Source: Arthrobacter sp. ISL-95 (lineage in GTDB: Bacteria > Actinomycetota > Actinomycetes > Actinomycetales > Micrococcaceae). Taken from it: DNA of 42,182 nucleotides. Below, piece by piece: positions 1-7,764 of the stretch. The stretch's first letter is position 1. Each line of letters opens with the position of its first letter. A program made the position numbers and the translations under genes. The stretch is from NCBI RefSeq assembly GCF_018613695.1, contig NZ_JAGGPR010000020.1, forward strand, positions 1 to 42,182, in the 5' to 3' direction. Under the pieces are notes generated by a model. That model did not search any database. It had not been told where the DNA came from and worked only from the letters and a program-made list of their open reading frames with translations.

Positions 1-89
1 CACGGACAAGATCCTCATCGGACGGTGCAGAACGCTCATCAGGCACGGGCACCACCGGCTCGCTCACTGGCTTACCCAACACGGTCGCT

Positions 90-139
90 GCTCACTGCTG
101 TTTGCGGGCAGCTCACTGCTGTTTGCGGGCAGCTCACTG
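90..139. repeat. 21-bp direct repeat, about 2.4 copies
   Basis: A 21-base unit that starts GCTCACTGC and ends GCGGGCA occurs at 90-110 and again, identical, at 111-131, followed by the first 8 bases of a third unit. The rest of 1-460 shows no convincing gene; three CCCCAACT words (near 142, 171 and 270) recur in it, the last inside a small inverted repeat at 270-287. Function unknown. Confidence 0.6.
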
Positions 140-460
140 CGCCCCAACTGGTCCTTCATATCGTGTTTCCCCCAACTCAAACCCCATGCCGGCTTTTGCC
201 GGGAAGGAAGGCGCCCTTCCCCGGGCCCGCACACCCAAGGCCGAGAACGTCAGCACACGGATATGCGGTCCCCAACTGGAGCTGGGGTGAATTTCCGGGG
301 AGTAGCTTGGGGCAAGGATGGCATGCCGTCATCGAGCATTCTATAGGACAAGGTAAGCGGACTTAGTAACCGGGAGTGGGCTCCGGAATAGCACGTTCAG
401 GGTTGCCCGAATGCGATCTCTCAGTGCGGGCGCAGGGCATGTCCGTTTCGGGGCTGCGGT

Positions 461-685
461 TTATTTGTTGGCCGCCGGGTGAGGTGGACCCTCAAGGATG
501 GCTCCGGGCTGATCGAGGAAGGCCAGGATGTGTTTGACGGGTTCAAGTACCTGTCCCGTCAAACCCAGGACGCTCACCGGGTCGAAGGGATGCGCGATCG
601 CGCTACGGTAACCGGTGTAGCGCGAGCCCAACTCGCGTATCAACTCCTCCTCAACAGGTATTTTGAGTGACTCTGCAGCAGCCAT
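461..685 (-). CDS. small hypothetical protein (74 aa)
   Basis: A 74-residue soluble protein that I do not recognise. It starts at ATG 685, preceded on the minus strand by AGAAGGG three to four bases upstream, a usable ribosome binding site. The N-terminal half is charged and helical in character (MAAAESLKIPVEEELIREL), the C-terminal half hydrophobic with prolines; there is no signal peptide or membrane segment. It lies downstream of the Lsr2 gene on the same strand with a gap of about 108 bases, so it could be the last gene of the hypothetical-Lsr2 series. Longer frames covering 640-1183 on either strand are shadows of the Lsr2 gene. Confidence 0.45.
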   Translation of the reverse strand: MAAAESLKIPVEEELIRELGSRYTGYRSAIAHPFDPVSVLGLTGQVLEPVKHILAFLDQPGAILEGPPHPAANK

Positions 686-793
686 GTTCCCTTCTTGCGT
701 TGCCCGGACCTTGTGTTGCCCGGAAGTTCAGGCCAAGCTCCTGTCAGCCAGGGGCGGCATCTTGCCCGTCTGATTCGTAAATGGTGGCTTCTT

Positions 794-1105
794 TTAGTGG
801 GCGGCGTAGTAGCGCTCGAGTATTTCGGCGTTGATTGTTCCCTTGCTGGCAATGGGAATGCCGTTCTCCCGCGCCCAGGCCCGGACCAGACCGGCGTTGC
901 CGTGGCCTGTTCTGCGTCGTCCTCGTGTTGGCGCTGCCTTGCGCGCTGCTTGGACAAAAGGGGCCAAGGCCGTGCGGAGCTCTTCGGCGTGGCGGGAGTT
1001 GAGCTCCATGTCGTAGGCGATGCCGTCAAGTTCGAACCGGACAGTCTCCGCTGCCTCGGAACCGTCCAGATCGTCGAGAAGCGTGATGATGGTTTTTGTA
1101 GCCAT
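794..1105 (-). CDS. lsr2: Lsr2-family nucleoid-associated protein, copy 1
   Basis: Lsr2 proteins of actinobacteria bridge DNA and silence AT-rich, often foreign, genes (family knowledge). The 103-residue product has the N-terminal dimerisation region (MATKTIITLLDDLDGSEA, residues 1-18, then a beta-rich stretch and helix) and the C-terminal DNA-binding helices (VRAWARENGI, about residues 72-81). I chose ATG 1105 because the family begins MA-K/R-; the frame stays open upstream to 1168 but that extension is not family-like. Oddity: the AT-hook-like RGR usually found near the C-terminus reads KGT here (ASKGTINAEI), so minor-groove contact may differ. A second copy lies at 31587-31979 and has RGT at the same place. 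The neighbour upstream (1193-1510) is on the same strand, 87 bases away. Confidence 0.9.
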   Translation of the reverse strand: MATKTIITLLDDLDGSEAAETVRFELDGIAYDMELNSRHAEELRTALAPFVQAARKAAPTRGRRRTGHGNAGLVRAWARENGIPIASKGTINAEILERYYAAH

Positions 1106-1192
1106 GGAGTGGTCGTATCCTGTCGAACTGGTGAGTGGGTTTACCGGCGCCGAGAATCGTCCCGGCACCTGGGAGGGAGCTAGGGGCTGTGT

Positions 1193-1510
1193 TCAGGCGC
1201 ATAGCCGTAAGGCAGGTTCGCCAAGGCTTCTCGGCTCGGTTTCTGCTGTGGGGATGAGTTCCTCGGCAGCCTGAAGGATTCCCTGGATCCATGTTTCGAT
1301 GTCCCCGGTGGCGGGGCTGCTGATGTAAGTGCCCGCGTCCGGTGCGGCCAGTACCGCCAAGGGTTCGCGGCCGCCTCCCGTGTTAGGACCGGCATACAGT
1401 GTCAACTTGCCGCCGTTCATCCCCGCTACTGAAAGGCAGAGCTCAGTGCGGGAAGCAAGGGAGTACTCCCACGAAGCAATGGAAGCGGGAGTGTAGGTAG
1501 TGATGGACAT
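1193..1510 (-). CDS. hypothetical protein (105 aa)
   Basis: Unrecognised soluble protein. It starts at ATG 1510 (MSITTYTPASI), chosen because GAGGAAG stands four to five bases upstream; a GTG at 1525 would add five residues. A Gly-rich turn (GPNTGGGREP) precedes a beta-like stretch and a C-terminal amphipathic helix (IETWIQGILQAAEELI). No signal peptide or transmembrane segment is visible. Same strand as, and 87 bases upstream of, the first Lsr2 gene, so possibly co-transcribed with it. Confidence 0.6.
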   Translation of the reverse strand: MSITTYTPASIASWEYSLASRTELCLSVAGMNGGKLTLYAGPNTGGGREPLAVLAAPDAGTYISSPATGDIETWIQGILQAAEELIPTAETEPRSLGEPALRLCA

Positions 1511-1525
1511 ATCTTCCTCGGTCAC

Positions 1526-2600
1526 GGGCGCGGGCTGGTTCGTTTCACCTACTCAACGGACGATAGCCGAAATCATGACGCGCCATGCGAGACCCTTTTT
1601 GGTTAACTCGAATAGTCGGACGCAGTTTGTTGGCCAGTCCTGCAGCGGCATCAGCCAGAGTCTTCCAGCTGATGCCGCTGTGTTCGGATACGCGGGGGTC
1701 TCACGGCCGCGTCCTAGTGCAGAACATCGCCGCAGGGGCGACTGATGCCCTACAGCCCACTAACGGCCAGGCGGTCCGATCGTGACGCGCTAGTGCGTGT
1801 GGTCTTCAGCACAAAGGCAGGACGAACTCCACTGCCAGTGTGCGTGTGGTCTGTTTCATCTCCGGTATCAGACGAATGCCTTCTCCCATCCGGGTTCGCG
1901 AGGTTGATACGCAGCACCCGCGACGCTGAAGATTCGGAAAGTCTTTGACGTTCCTGCAGAGAATGGCCGTCCTCCGCGCACCATCTATCCAAACGATGGG
2001 GTATTTACTTTCGGGTCGAAGGAGCGCAAAGTTGTGAGCACGTTGGGGGAGCGGGGGGCTTGTCGCACGGGTAGGAAAGGCTCGGCAGCCATCCTCGTCC
2101 GAAGCGTTTACCAGAAATCCCAAGCACGTGGGGGACGAGCCAGTCGCGCGGCTGTGGCCGCGCCAGAGGGGGACATGCCGTGTCAAATGAGAAAAAAGCC
2201 TTGCCGGTCCCGGCTTCGGATGAAGATGCCTCACCAGGAGACCCTTCCATGGATGTGGAAGCCTTGAGCAGAGACCCGCAGGGCTGGGTTCGTTCCCAAA
2301 ATCCCATGCGCATGGGATTCAACCCTGAGTTCTGGCCGCCCCTATAAAGATCCTGTGCGACTGTAGTCAAGGCCGCGCAGACCACTGCGGGCACCTGCAG
2401 GTCACGCGAGCTGATCCCCTATCGAACGCAGGAGCGTCTTATTGGGCCACCGGCTTAGGGGCGGAAGCAGATTAGGCCGGAGGTGACGGCTTGGCTGCTT
2501 CCGTGAAATCTTCCCTTTTGTTCTCCCGCCGGGAGCGCAGCCCAGCGCTGCGATTCAGAATGGGGAGTGTTTCGCTGACGGTGTCCCATTTCCTAGGAAG
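1526..2600. other. gene-poor stretch with a 13-bp hairpin
   Basis: About 1.1 kb without a gene I can support. The frames on both strands (for example 1806-2394 minus) lack recognisable domains, start signals and normal composition. At 1643-1655 and 1668-1680 there is a perfect 13-bp inverted repeat (CAGCGGCATCAGC / GCTGATGCCGCTG) with a 12-base loop and no T-run, so it is not a classical terminator. The stretch may hold decayed DNA. Confidence 0.4.
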
Positions 2601-2621
2601 TGGGATGTTGTCGATGCCGTG

Positions 2622-2828
2622 TCACCGGGCGGAGGGGTCCAGGTCTTCCAGGGCCCAGGTAAGGATTTTGAGATCGAAGGGGTGCAGGAGCAGCGCTTCG
2701 TGCAGGAAAGCGTCGAATTCGAAGGTCGGGGCGTTTCCGCCCTCTGCCCAGTACCAGACCCACAGGCGGTCAAGGCTGACGGCCTGCTGTTCTATGAGGT
2801 TGCGCGCGGTGTGCCGTGGGTCGGTCAT
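2622..2828 (-). CDS. small YWAEGGN-motif protein, copy 1 (68 aa)
   Basis: A 68-residue protein of unknown function that is clearly conserved, because a paralogue lies at 35803-36012. Both share the plan TDPR/NDPR, then LxRLWxxYWAEGGN (about residues 20-32), then (F/L)DA(F/Y)xHEAL, HPF(D/E)L and a C-terminal WA(L/M)EDL helix. It looks all-alpha and soluble. Both copies sit divergently, upstream of a GAF-ANTAR regulator, with partly conserved intergenic DNA, so a linked role with that regulator is a reasonable inference. ATG 2828 has no strong ribosome binding site; a conserved GCAGGAGGC lies about 30 bases upstream instead. Confidence 0.75.
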   Translation of the reverse strand: MTDPRHTARNLIEQQAVSLDRLWVWYWAEGGNAPTFEFDAFLHEALLLHPFDLKILTWALEDLDPSAR

Positions 2829-3018
2829 GACTGCTATCCCAGTGCCGTCGGTGCCTCCTGCAGAACCTAATAATCAGGCTCCTTACTAATAATCTAGCTT
2901 CTGGTTGCTTTTGAAAACAACGGGCTGGTCTTCCGGTGTGTTCGTTGAACATCGAAGCGGCGCCACTGGCGCGTGCAATTAAGTGACGTGAGGGGAATGT
3001 CTCCCTACGATGGGGCTT
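2829..3018. promoter_or_regulatory. divergent control region, YWAEGGN / GAF-ANTAR copy 1
   Basis: This 190-base gap separates two divergent genes and resembles the gap at 36013-36140. Shared words, read on the plus strand, are CAGTGC near 2840, GCCTCCTGCA near 2851, an AT-rich patch with ATCAG and a TTACTAAT element near 2882. The AT-rich patch lies about 40-60 bases upstream of the minus-strand gene, where its promoter would be. Regulators that bind here are unknown. Confidence 0.45.
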
Positions 3019-3756
3019 ATGGAACCCACCGCAGAAGCCGAGCACATCCTGAGCCTGCACGAGCTGGTGACGGGCAGTGCCGACATCAAGGGGATCCTTC
3101 AGGGAGTGACCTGTTTCGCCTCGATCGCGATTGGCCAGGCTGCAGGGGCAACCATTGATTGTGCCCTGACGTTACGCCGACGCAAACGCACAGCGACCAT
3201 TGCGGGCAGCAGCGAGAAGGCCGAGCTGCTTGACCGGATCGAACAAACCCTTGGCCAGGGCCCGTGTGTGGATGCCCTCAATGCGGGCCGCCCGGTACTT
3301 CTGGCCGATGTGGCTACTGACGTCGCGTGGCCGGAGTACAGCCGTGTATTGACAGCTGAGGGGGTCTGCAGCGCCCTGGGTGTCCCGATGGACCTGGGCG
3401 AAACATCCGAGGCGGTCCTGAGCTTCTTCGCTCCGGCAACCGGGCTATTCACAGAGTCGGTGATCACCGAGGCTGCTGCTTTTGCTGAGGTGGCCGGCAG
3501 TACCCTCCGCCTGGCCATCCGGATCGAAACCGCGGACCAGCTCAACGCGGACCTCAAAACTGCGATGGCCAGCAGAACCCTCATTGACCTTGCCCGCGGG
3601 GTGATCATGGCCCAGAACCGCTGCTCTCCCGAGGAAGCTTTCAAAATGCTGGGCCAAGCATCCAGCCACAGGAACCAAAAGCTGCACACCGTCGCCGCCG
3701 ACATCATCGCCCACCTGAGCGGAAGCCCCGAAGCACCCCTGCGATTCGAGGACTGA
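3019..3756 (+). CDS. GAF and ANTAR domain transcription antitermination regulator, copy 1
   Basis: ANTAR proteins bind paired stem-loops in nascent mRNA and prevent termination; the GAF domain is the likely sensor (family knowledge). The 245-residue protein has a GAF domain at about residues 15-165 (ALTLRRRKRTATIAG, then DRIEQTLGQGPC, GVPMDLGETSEAVL) and a C-terminal ANTAR three-helix bundle at about 180-238 (LIDLARGVIMAQNRCSPEEA, then the typical SSHRNQKL). ATG 3019 is chosen over ATG 3010 because the close homologue at 36141 starts at the matching Met-Glu. It is divergent from the YWAEGGN gene and followed by the 84-residue/BldC-like pair. Cysteines in the GAF part (QGVTCFAS) are not obviously ligands. 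The sensed signal is unknown. Confidence 0.9.
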   Translation: MEPTAEAEHILSLHELVTGSADIKGILQGVTCFASIAIGQAAGATIDCALTLRRRKRTATIAGSSEKAELLDRIEQTLGQGPCVDALNAGRPVLLADVATDVAWPEYSRVLTAEGVCSALGVPMDLGETSEAVLSFFAPATGLFTESVITEAAAFAEVAGSTLRLAIRIETADQLNADLKTAMASRTLIDLARGVIMAQNRCSPEEAFKMLGQASSHRNQKLHTVAADIIAHLSGSPEAPLRFED

Positions 3757-3817
3757 CCCTCCGCCCAGTTCGTCGGCTGGCTGGTCTTCGATAGATTCCA
3801 CGCCAGCTCTTTATCAA

Positions 3818-3890
3818 ATAGTGACCAATGAGGCAACTGTTACCTATTGTTACGTGTTTGACTTGCACCTAGTCTTCGTTAATGATCTTG
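3818..3890 (+). promoter_or_regulatory. conserved upstream element with TGTTAC direct repeats, copy 1
   Basis: TGTTAC occurs at 3838-3843 and 3848-3853, exactly 10 bases apart, one helical turn, in the same orientation. The block GGCAACTGTTAC and the later TCTTCGTTAAT (about 3873-3883) are kept, at identical spacing, in front of the second copy at 24976-25021, while the bases between them differ. TAATGA at 3880-3885 is a possible -10 with TTGACT at 3858-3863 as a possible -35. Head-to-tail direct repeats are the binding mode known for BldC, so the BldC-like product of 4293-4490 may bind here; that is inference. Confidence 0.55.
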
Positions 3891-3976
3891 CTCCGACATT
3901 GCGGCCTGTATTGCAGCACTCGGGGCGGCCCGCACACCACGGCATCAACGTTGAAGCACTGCGAAGGAGAAATCCA

Positions 3977-4231
3977 ATGGGGGAAATTCGTGGAGGCGCA
4001 TCGGCGTCCGGCACGCGAGTTGAAAGGCTGTCGGCGCTCGTCCGTCACACCATGGCGCGTGCCCGGGCAGCAGCTGTTCCTTACCGGCTCGGTGAAATAG
4101 TCATCGGCGATGACCCCTTCAACGGCCGCAGGGAAGGCGCAGTGGCCGTCAAGAAGGGCACGTTTGTGGGGCTCCAGATCGGGGACCAGATGTGCTTCTA
4201 CGACTACCGGCAACTGAGGCGGTCGGACTAG
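3977..4231 (+). CDS. conserved 84-aa hypothetical protein, copy 1
   Basis: Unknown function; an 85-90 percent identical paralogue lies at 25111-25365. ATG 3977 is set by GAAGGAGAA six bases upstream, also kept in the paralogue. Residues 1-35 are basic and helical (VERLSALVRHTMARARA), then a small beta-rich module VPYRLGEIVIGDDPFNGRREG, VAVKKGTFVGLQ and MCFYDYRQLRR. The second half resembles a small SH3-like barrel, which is only an impression. It is followed 61 bases later by a BldC-like gene in both copies, so the two probably form an operon and act together. Confidence 0.75.
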   Translation: MGEIRGGASASGTRVERLSALVRHTMARARAAAVPYRLGEIVIGDDPFNGRREGAVAVKKGTFVGLQIGDQMCFYDYRQLRRSD

Positions 4232-4292
4232 CAACCCGTTCAATCCCAGTCAGCCCAGCCGCCTGAATCGAACCCACAGGAGTCTGATCGAG

Positions 4293-4490
4293 ATGTCCAT
4301 TGCAGATGTGCCTAGCCACTACCTGACCATCGCCGAGGTGGCCGCGGTACTGCGAGTGTCCAAGATGACCGTCTATCGACTGGTTCGGGCACACGCATTG
4401 GCCTCTGTGCGCTTCGGCAACTCCTACCGCATTGCTGAAAACGCTGTCGAAGAGTACATCAGGAAGGCCGGCCTCTCCGCGGAATCCTAA
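4293..4490 (+). CDS. BldC-like small helix-turn-helix DNA-binding protein, copy 1
   Basis: A 65-residue excisionase/MerR-type winged-helix protein: YLTIAEVAAVLRVSKMTVYRL (about residues 10-30) is the HTH, followed by the wing SVRFGNSYRI and a C-terminal helix AVEEYIRKAG. This fits single-domain actinobacterial regulators such as BldC, which bind direct repeats head to tail. It starts at ATG 4293 with AGGAG about 11 bases upstream. It is the second gene of a duplicated pair (other copy 25427-25663). A phage excisionase is less likely since no integrase or attachment site is present. Confidence 0.85.
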   Translation: MSIADVPSHYLTIAEVAAVLRVSKMTVYRLVRAHALASVRFGNSYRIAENAVEEYIRKAGLSAES

Positions 4491-5158
4491 GATCGATTCG
4501 CGTAGGAGCGAAAAAACACAGAACATGAAGATCGGCGTTGGAGATGGAGGCGTCCTGTAGTTACCGACCCAGGTAACCACCGCCCCGGCGGGTACCGAAT
4601 GCAGGGCTCCCTTGTCCTGGTCTTCAACGTCCCCCTCCAAGCTCCCCGGCTCGGCAGATATGGCCATCGGTGTTTGGTCCACCGCAGCGGGCCGGGTTCG
4701 GCGGGGCTTACGCGTCTCCGCCCTCAATAGGACGGGGTTGGAGCCATTCGGATCTTGACCGGATGTGTCCGAATCCTCCACACGCGGGTTAGGCGGGCAG
4801 CAGCCTACCCTGGCTACTGTATTCCTGTCGGGTCAGGATTGGTCTGCCGGAGAAACCCCGGATTTCCGGCGCGATGCCTGAGCCTCGTTTGCCTTCAGCC
4901 GGATGAAGTCGCGGTCTTCTTGGGAGAGCAGGGGCACGGGCCGTACAGCCGGGCCCCGGTTCCCAGCGGTTACCCGGAACGTGCCGTTCTTGGTCTGCGT
5001 TCCACTGATGGCCTGGTGCTCCTGTGCTGGCGTTGGGCGTTGTGCGCTAGATGGCCGCATCTGTGGTCCTGGGCCGGACAGGCGCTGTCTGAGAGGTGGT
5101 CTGGTTGGTGGTCCGGTTCCGTGCGTGGGATTTTCTGTGGCCCGGGACCGCATGATTC
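4491..5158. other. gap with no supported gene
   Basis: About 670 bases between the BldC-like gene and a glycosyltransferase remnant. Open frames exist on the minus strand (4833-5153 and one starting GTG 4781), with Pro/Arg/Gln-rich translations and no domain I know. The segment ending at 4833 (LLSQEDRDFIRLKANEAQA) looks more protein-like than the rest and could be a decayed gene tail. I see no RNA gene here. Confidence 0.3.
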
Positions 5159-5446
5159 CTAGCCCGTAGTGGCTGGAAGTTCTGCCCCTGTCAGGGCGTT
5201 TTCGTAGGGCTGAAGGTGTTCGGCGACCATTCGTTCGGCGCTGAAGCGTGTCTCGGCCGTGCGCCGACAGATGCTCCGGTCCAGGGTTCCGATTTGGTGC
5301 AGGGCGTCCGCGAGTTCGCGGACTCCGCGGCGCAGGAACCCGGTTGTGCCGTCGTCGATAATTTCCGGTGCCGAACCACGGGGACCCGGCATCCGGGGCA
5401 CGCCAGAGGCCTGCCGGCCTCGTTTGCGTTGGCAGAACTGAAGGTC
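5159..5446 (-). pseudogene. C-terminal fragment of a GT4 glycosyltransferase
   Basis: The minus-strand frame starts directly after the TGA (5447-5449) of the BNR lipoprotein gene and reads QASGVPRMPGPRGSAPEI, then DDGTTGFL, then a helix ending LDRSICRRTAETRFSAERMV. This is the C-terminal nucleotide-sugar-binding end of GT-B family 4 glycosyltransferases, where (A)SGxPV...GSxPEII.DGxTGFL and an RFSxxRMV helix are typical. The N-terminal 250 or so residues are missing and there is no start of its own apart from a GTG at 5401. It is a remnant left at a recombination point next to the copper island. Confidence 0.7.
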
Positions 5447-6325
5447 TCAGGCGGCGTCAGCGGGGCGGTAGCTCGTGCCGCCGTCGGTAGAGACGACGAT
5501 CCCTTCGGGTGTGGCAGCCCAGATCCAAGGGTTCCCGTCGGTGCTCTTGAGGGCCGCTATGGCCAGAACTTCACTGTCGATCCGTCCTTTCTTGGTCCAC
5601 GACTTGCCGGCGTCGGCCGAGTAGTAGGTGGTCCCGTCAGGGGCCACGCCTGCCGCTTCGTCAGGGCTGGCGAAGGCGGCGTACTGGACCACCGGGCCGG
5701 TCTTGTCCAGTGCCCAGGTTGCCCCGCCGTCGGCTGAGCGCTGGATTCCCTCGGTGGTGGTGCCCAGCACGGTGTCGCTGTCGGGGTGCCCGGCCAGGAC
5801 CGCCGGGGCGAACATGGCCGCCACGGTGTTCCAGGTTTTCCCGTCGGGGCTGCTTCGCAGTTGCCCGTCGAAGGCGACAATCCCGGATTTGGTGGTGGTC
5901 AGGGCGTGGAAGTCGGATTCGCCTTGCCGTGAGAGTTTTTCCCAGGTTTGTCCGCCGTCGGTGGACTTGATCAGTCCCATGGGGTTGGGCATATCGGAGC
6001 CTGGGCCGGGGTGCCCGGAGGCGTAGAAGACGCCGTCTTTGCCGGCGGTGAAACCCATCAGGTCGTTCGTGCCGCCGATCTTGCTGGCTGGCTGTTTGGT
6101 GACGTCGAACAGCCCGTCGTGGGTGGCCAACAGCACCTGGCTGGTGTCACCGTTGACGGTCAGTCCGTGGACATGGCTGCTGGGCAGGGGCTTATCCGTC
6201 AGCTCGATGGATGGTGTTGTGGAAGCCTGCGGGCCGGCCGGGGCGCAGGCGGCCAAGGCGAGGACGAGCGCGGCACCGGCCGCGAGTGCTCCGGTCCGCT
6301 TTACCGCGGTGGTGAAGGATTGCAT
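5447..6325 (-). CDS. F510_1955-type BNR-repeat lipoprotein
   Basis: A 292-residue exported lipoprotein of the F510_1955/exo-alpha-sialidase-like beta-propeller family. ATG 6325 (MQSFTTAVKRTG) is chosen for GGAG six bases upstream and because it puts a clean signal peptide in front of the lipobox LALAAC (Cys27). Repeated Asp-box turns are visible: STDGGQTW, SPDGKTW, SADGGATW, SADAGKSW, STDGGTSY. Such genes commonly sit beside DUF305 genes in copper or metal clusters. Activity on glycans is not established; an envelope role under copper stress is inferred. Last intact gene of the minus-strand copper operon, 84 bases after the DUF305 gene. Confidence 0.85.
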   Translation of the reverse strand: MQSFTTAVKRTGALAAGAALVLALAACAPAGPQASTTPSIELTDKPLPSSHVHGLTVNGDTSQVLLATHDGLFDVTKQPASKIGGTNDLMGFTAGKDGVFYASGHPGPGSDMPNPMGLIKSTDGGQTWEKLSRQGESDFHALTTTKSGIVAFDGQLRSSPDGKTWNTVAAMFAPAVLAGHPDSDTVLGTTTEGIQRSADGGATWALDKTGPVVQYAAFASPDEAAGVAPDGTTYYSADAGKSWTKKGRIDSEVLAIAALKSTDGNPWIWAATPEGIVVSTDGGTSYRPADAA

Positions 6326-6362
6326 GGGAAGCTCCAGGTTGAGGTGGAGACGGGTATGCGGA

Positions 6363-6399
6363 GGGTACCGGCCCCCCTTTGTGAGGAGGACCGGCACCC
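6363..6399 (-). terminator. hairpin between DUF305 and BNR lipoprotein genes
   Basis: GGGTACCGG (6363-6371) pairs with CCGGCACCC (6391-6399) with one mismatch, and the inner CCCCCCT / AGGAGG can extend the stem. There is no T-run. It may lower read-through or stabilise the upstream mRNA rather than stop transcription. Confidence 0.4.
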
Positions 6400-6409
6400 C
6401 TGTGGCTGG

Positions 6410-7027
6410 CTAGAGGGTGGCCAGCATCGTCTGCATTTCCTTGATCTCGGTTTCCTGGGCGCTCACGATGTCCTTGCTGAGCTGGACAGCTGCAGTGTCC
6501 TTGCCGTCCGTGGTTTCTGTCTCGGCCATGGTCACGGCACCTTGGTGGTGGGCGATCATTTGGGTCAGGAACAGCTTCGCGGCCTCAACAGCCTGGGCGG
6601 CTTCCAGTTTGGTCATGTCTTCGGCGCCCATCATGCCGTCCATGCTGTGCCCGGTGGGCATCTGGGTGGGTTCGCCCCAGCCTTTCGACCAGCCGGTCAT
6701 CTTTTCGATCTCCGGTCCCTGTGCGTCCTTGATTCGGGTGGCCAGGGCCGTGACTTCGGCGGGAATGTCCTGCTTTTTGAGGATCATGTCGCTCATCTCC
6801 ACAGCCTGGGCGTGGTGCGGGATCATCATCTGGGCGAACATCACGTCTGCGGCGTTATGGTCCGCTGCCGCGGCAGGGCTTGATGCGCTGGGGGAGCTGC
6901 TGCCATGGTCCATGCCCGGCATGGACGTCCCGGAGGAACCGGAACCACCGGAGGAGCTGCAGCCGGCCAGTGCGATGGCGGCGGCGATGGCCGATGCGGC
7001 AACAGGTAAGAATTTCTTCGTAGTCAT
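6410..7027 (-). CDS. DUF305 domain lipoprotein, copper-island member
   Basis: A 205-residue secreted DUF305 protein. ATG 7027 (MTTKKFLPVAAS) gives a signal peptide ending in the lipobox ALAGC (Cys23); an upstream ATG at 7045 would add six residues. A Ser/Gly/Met/His-rich linker (MPGMDHGSS) follows. The DUF305 fold is a duplicated helical pair, each marked by a His-His motif: MMIPHHAQAVEM near residue 70 and QMIAHHQGAVTMAE near 160, with extra Met/His (MPTGHSMDGMMG) between. The Met and His residues suit copper binding outside the membrane. It is embedded between DUF6153 and BNR genes of the copper operon. Confidence 0.9.
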   Translation of the reverse strand: MTTKKFLPVAASAIAAAIALAGCSSSGGSGSSGTSMPGMDHGSSSPSASSPAAAADHNAADVMFAQMMIPHHAQAVEMSDMILKKQDIPAEVTALATRIKDAQGPEIEKMTGWSKGWGEPTQMPTGHSMDGMMGAEDMTKLEAAQAVEAAKLFLTQMIAHHQGAVTMAETETTDGKDTAAVQLSKDIVSAQETEIKEMQTMLATL

Positions 7028-7180
7028 CAAAATCAGGTCCTTCATAGGAATTCAGGGGGCGCAAAGGCGCCCGCACAAAAAGGGGTTATGAGTGCATCTG
7101 CTACGCCGGTAAGCCGCTAAAGGGCTGGGAGGGCGAAAGAAAAGAACAGCCTGGGGCTTGGGGCCGGGCAGGCGGAACGG

Positions 7181-7669
7181 CTACGTTCTGCTGATCGACA
7201 AGTCGCCCGGTGAAGGACTGCCGGGACGGTAGGACCAGGGGACTCGAGCTGTGATGATGAAGGCTGCGGACTCGGCCGTGATGGAGACCGAGTCATCCGG
7301 CACGGGCGCCGCCAGACCACCGGTCGCGACCGTGGGGATGCAGGAGGCACTCATGGAGTGCTGGCTTGAGCAGTTCCCGGAGCAGGAGCACTGCGCCGGT
7401 GATGCTGCACCATCCAAAGTAAACAGCTCTTGGGACGCGGCAGGCTCTGGCGGTGCAGGCATGTGGTGTGCGTGCCCGGCTGCTTCGCTTACGGACGGAG
7501 CGTGCCCGGTCGTATCCTGCGTACCTGCGGAAACGATGGCGCTTGAGTGTGCAGAGTGGGTGCCGGTCATGACGTGCATGCCCAGGATTCCGGCGATGAT
7601 AGCGAGGACGGTGGCCAGAAGGGAGGCCGTGAGCAGGGCGGAACGGGCCATGGTGCGCTGCGCGGCCAT
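7181..7669 (-). CDS. DUF6153 family protein
   Basis: A 162-residue protein with one N-terminal membrane segment (about residues 12-32, SALLTASLLATVLAIIAGIL), then a His-rich exported part (SEAAGHAHHMPAPP), a Cys cluster (CSCSGNC, about residues 93-99) and the typical DUF6153 end LSISRT. ATG 7669 has GGGAGGAGG seven bases upstream. Such proteins recur in actinobacterial copper clusters; metal binding outside the membrane is inferred from the His and Cys residues. It lies 95 bases after the ATPase gene across a long hairpin. Confidence 0.8.
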   Translation of the reverse strand: MAAQRTMARSALLTASLLATVLAIIAGILGMHVMTGTHSAHSSAIVSAGTQDTTGHAPSVSEAAGHAHHMPAPPEPAASQELFTLDGAASPAQCSCSGNCSSQHSMSASCIPTVATGGLAAPVPDDSVSITAESAAFIITARVPWSYRPGSPSPGDLSISRT

Positions 7670-7707
7670 GCTGTTCCTCCTCCCTGCGTGCTTGCTATGT
7701 CTAGGCT

Positions 7708-7748
7708 ACCGGCACCGTTCCCCACCCGGGGTGGGTAACGGTGCCGGT
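7708..7748 (-). terminator. long hairpin after the copper ATPase gene
   Basis: ACCGGCACCGTT (7708-7719) pairs perfectly with AACGGTGCCGGT (7737-7748), and CCCACC (7721-7726) with GGTGGG (7730-7735) inside it, giving about 18 paired bases. No T-run follows on the minus strand. It separates the ATPase gene from the accessory genes, so partial termination or mRNA processing is plausible. Confidence 0.6.
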
Positions 7749-7764
7749 GCCGGTCACTGTGGGG

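Noticed and set aside
25..366. 113-residue plus-strand frame
   Set aside because: It runs through the 21-base direct repeats, has no ribosome binding site or domain, and its Pro/Arg/Ser-rich translation is typical of random high-GC frames.
1806..2394. Two overlapping minus-strand frames of 129-142 residues
   Set aside because: They overlap each other in different frames, and neither has a domain, good start or natural composition.
4293..4490. Phage excisionase and hence an integrated element
   Set aside because: The HTH type is shared with BldC-like regulators; no integrase, attachment site or phage gene is near either copy.
5948..6883. 311-residue plus-strand frame opposite DUF305 and BNR genes
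   Set aside because: Antisense shadow spanning two real genes and their gap.
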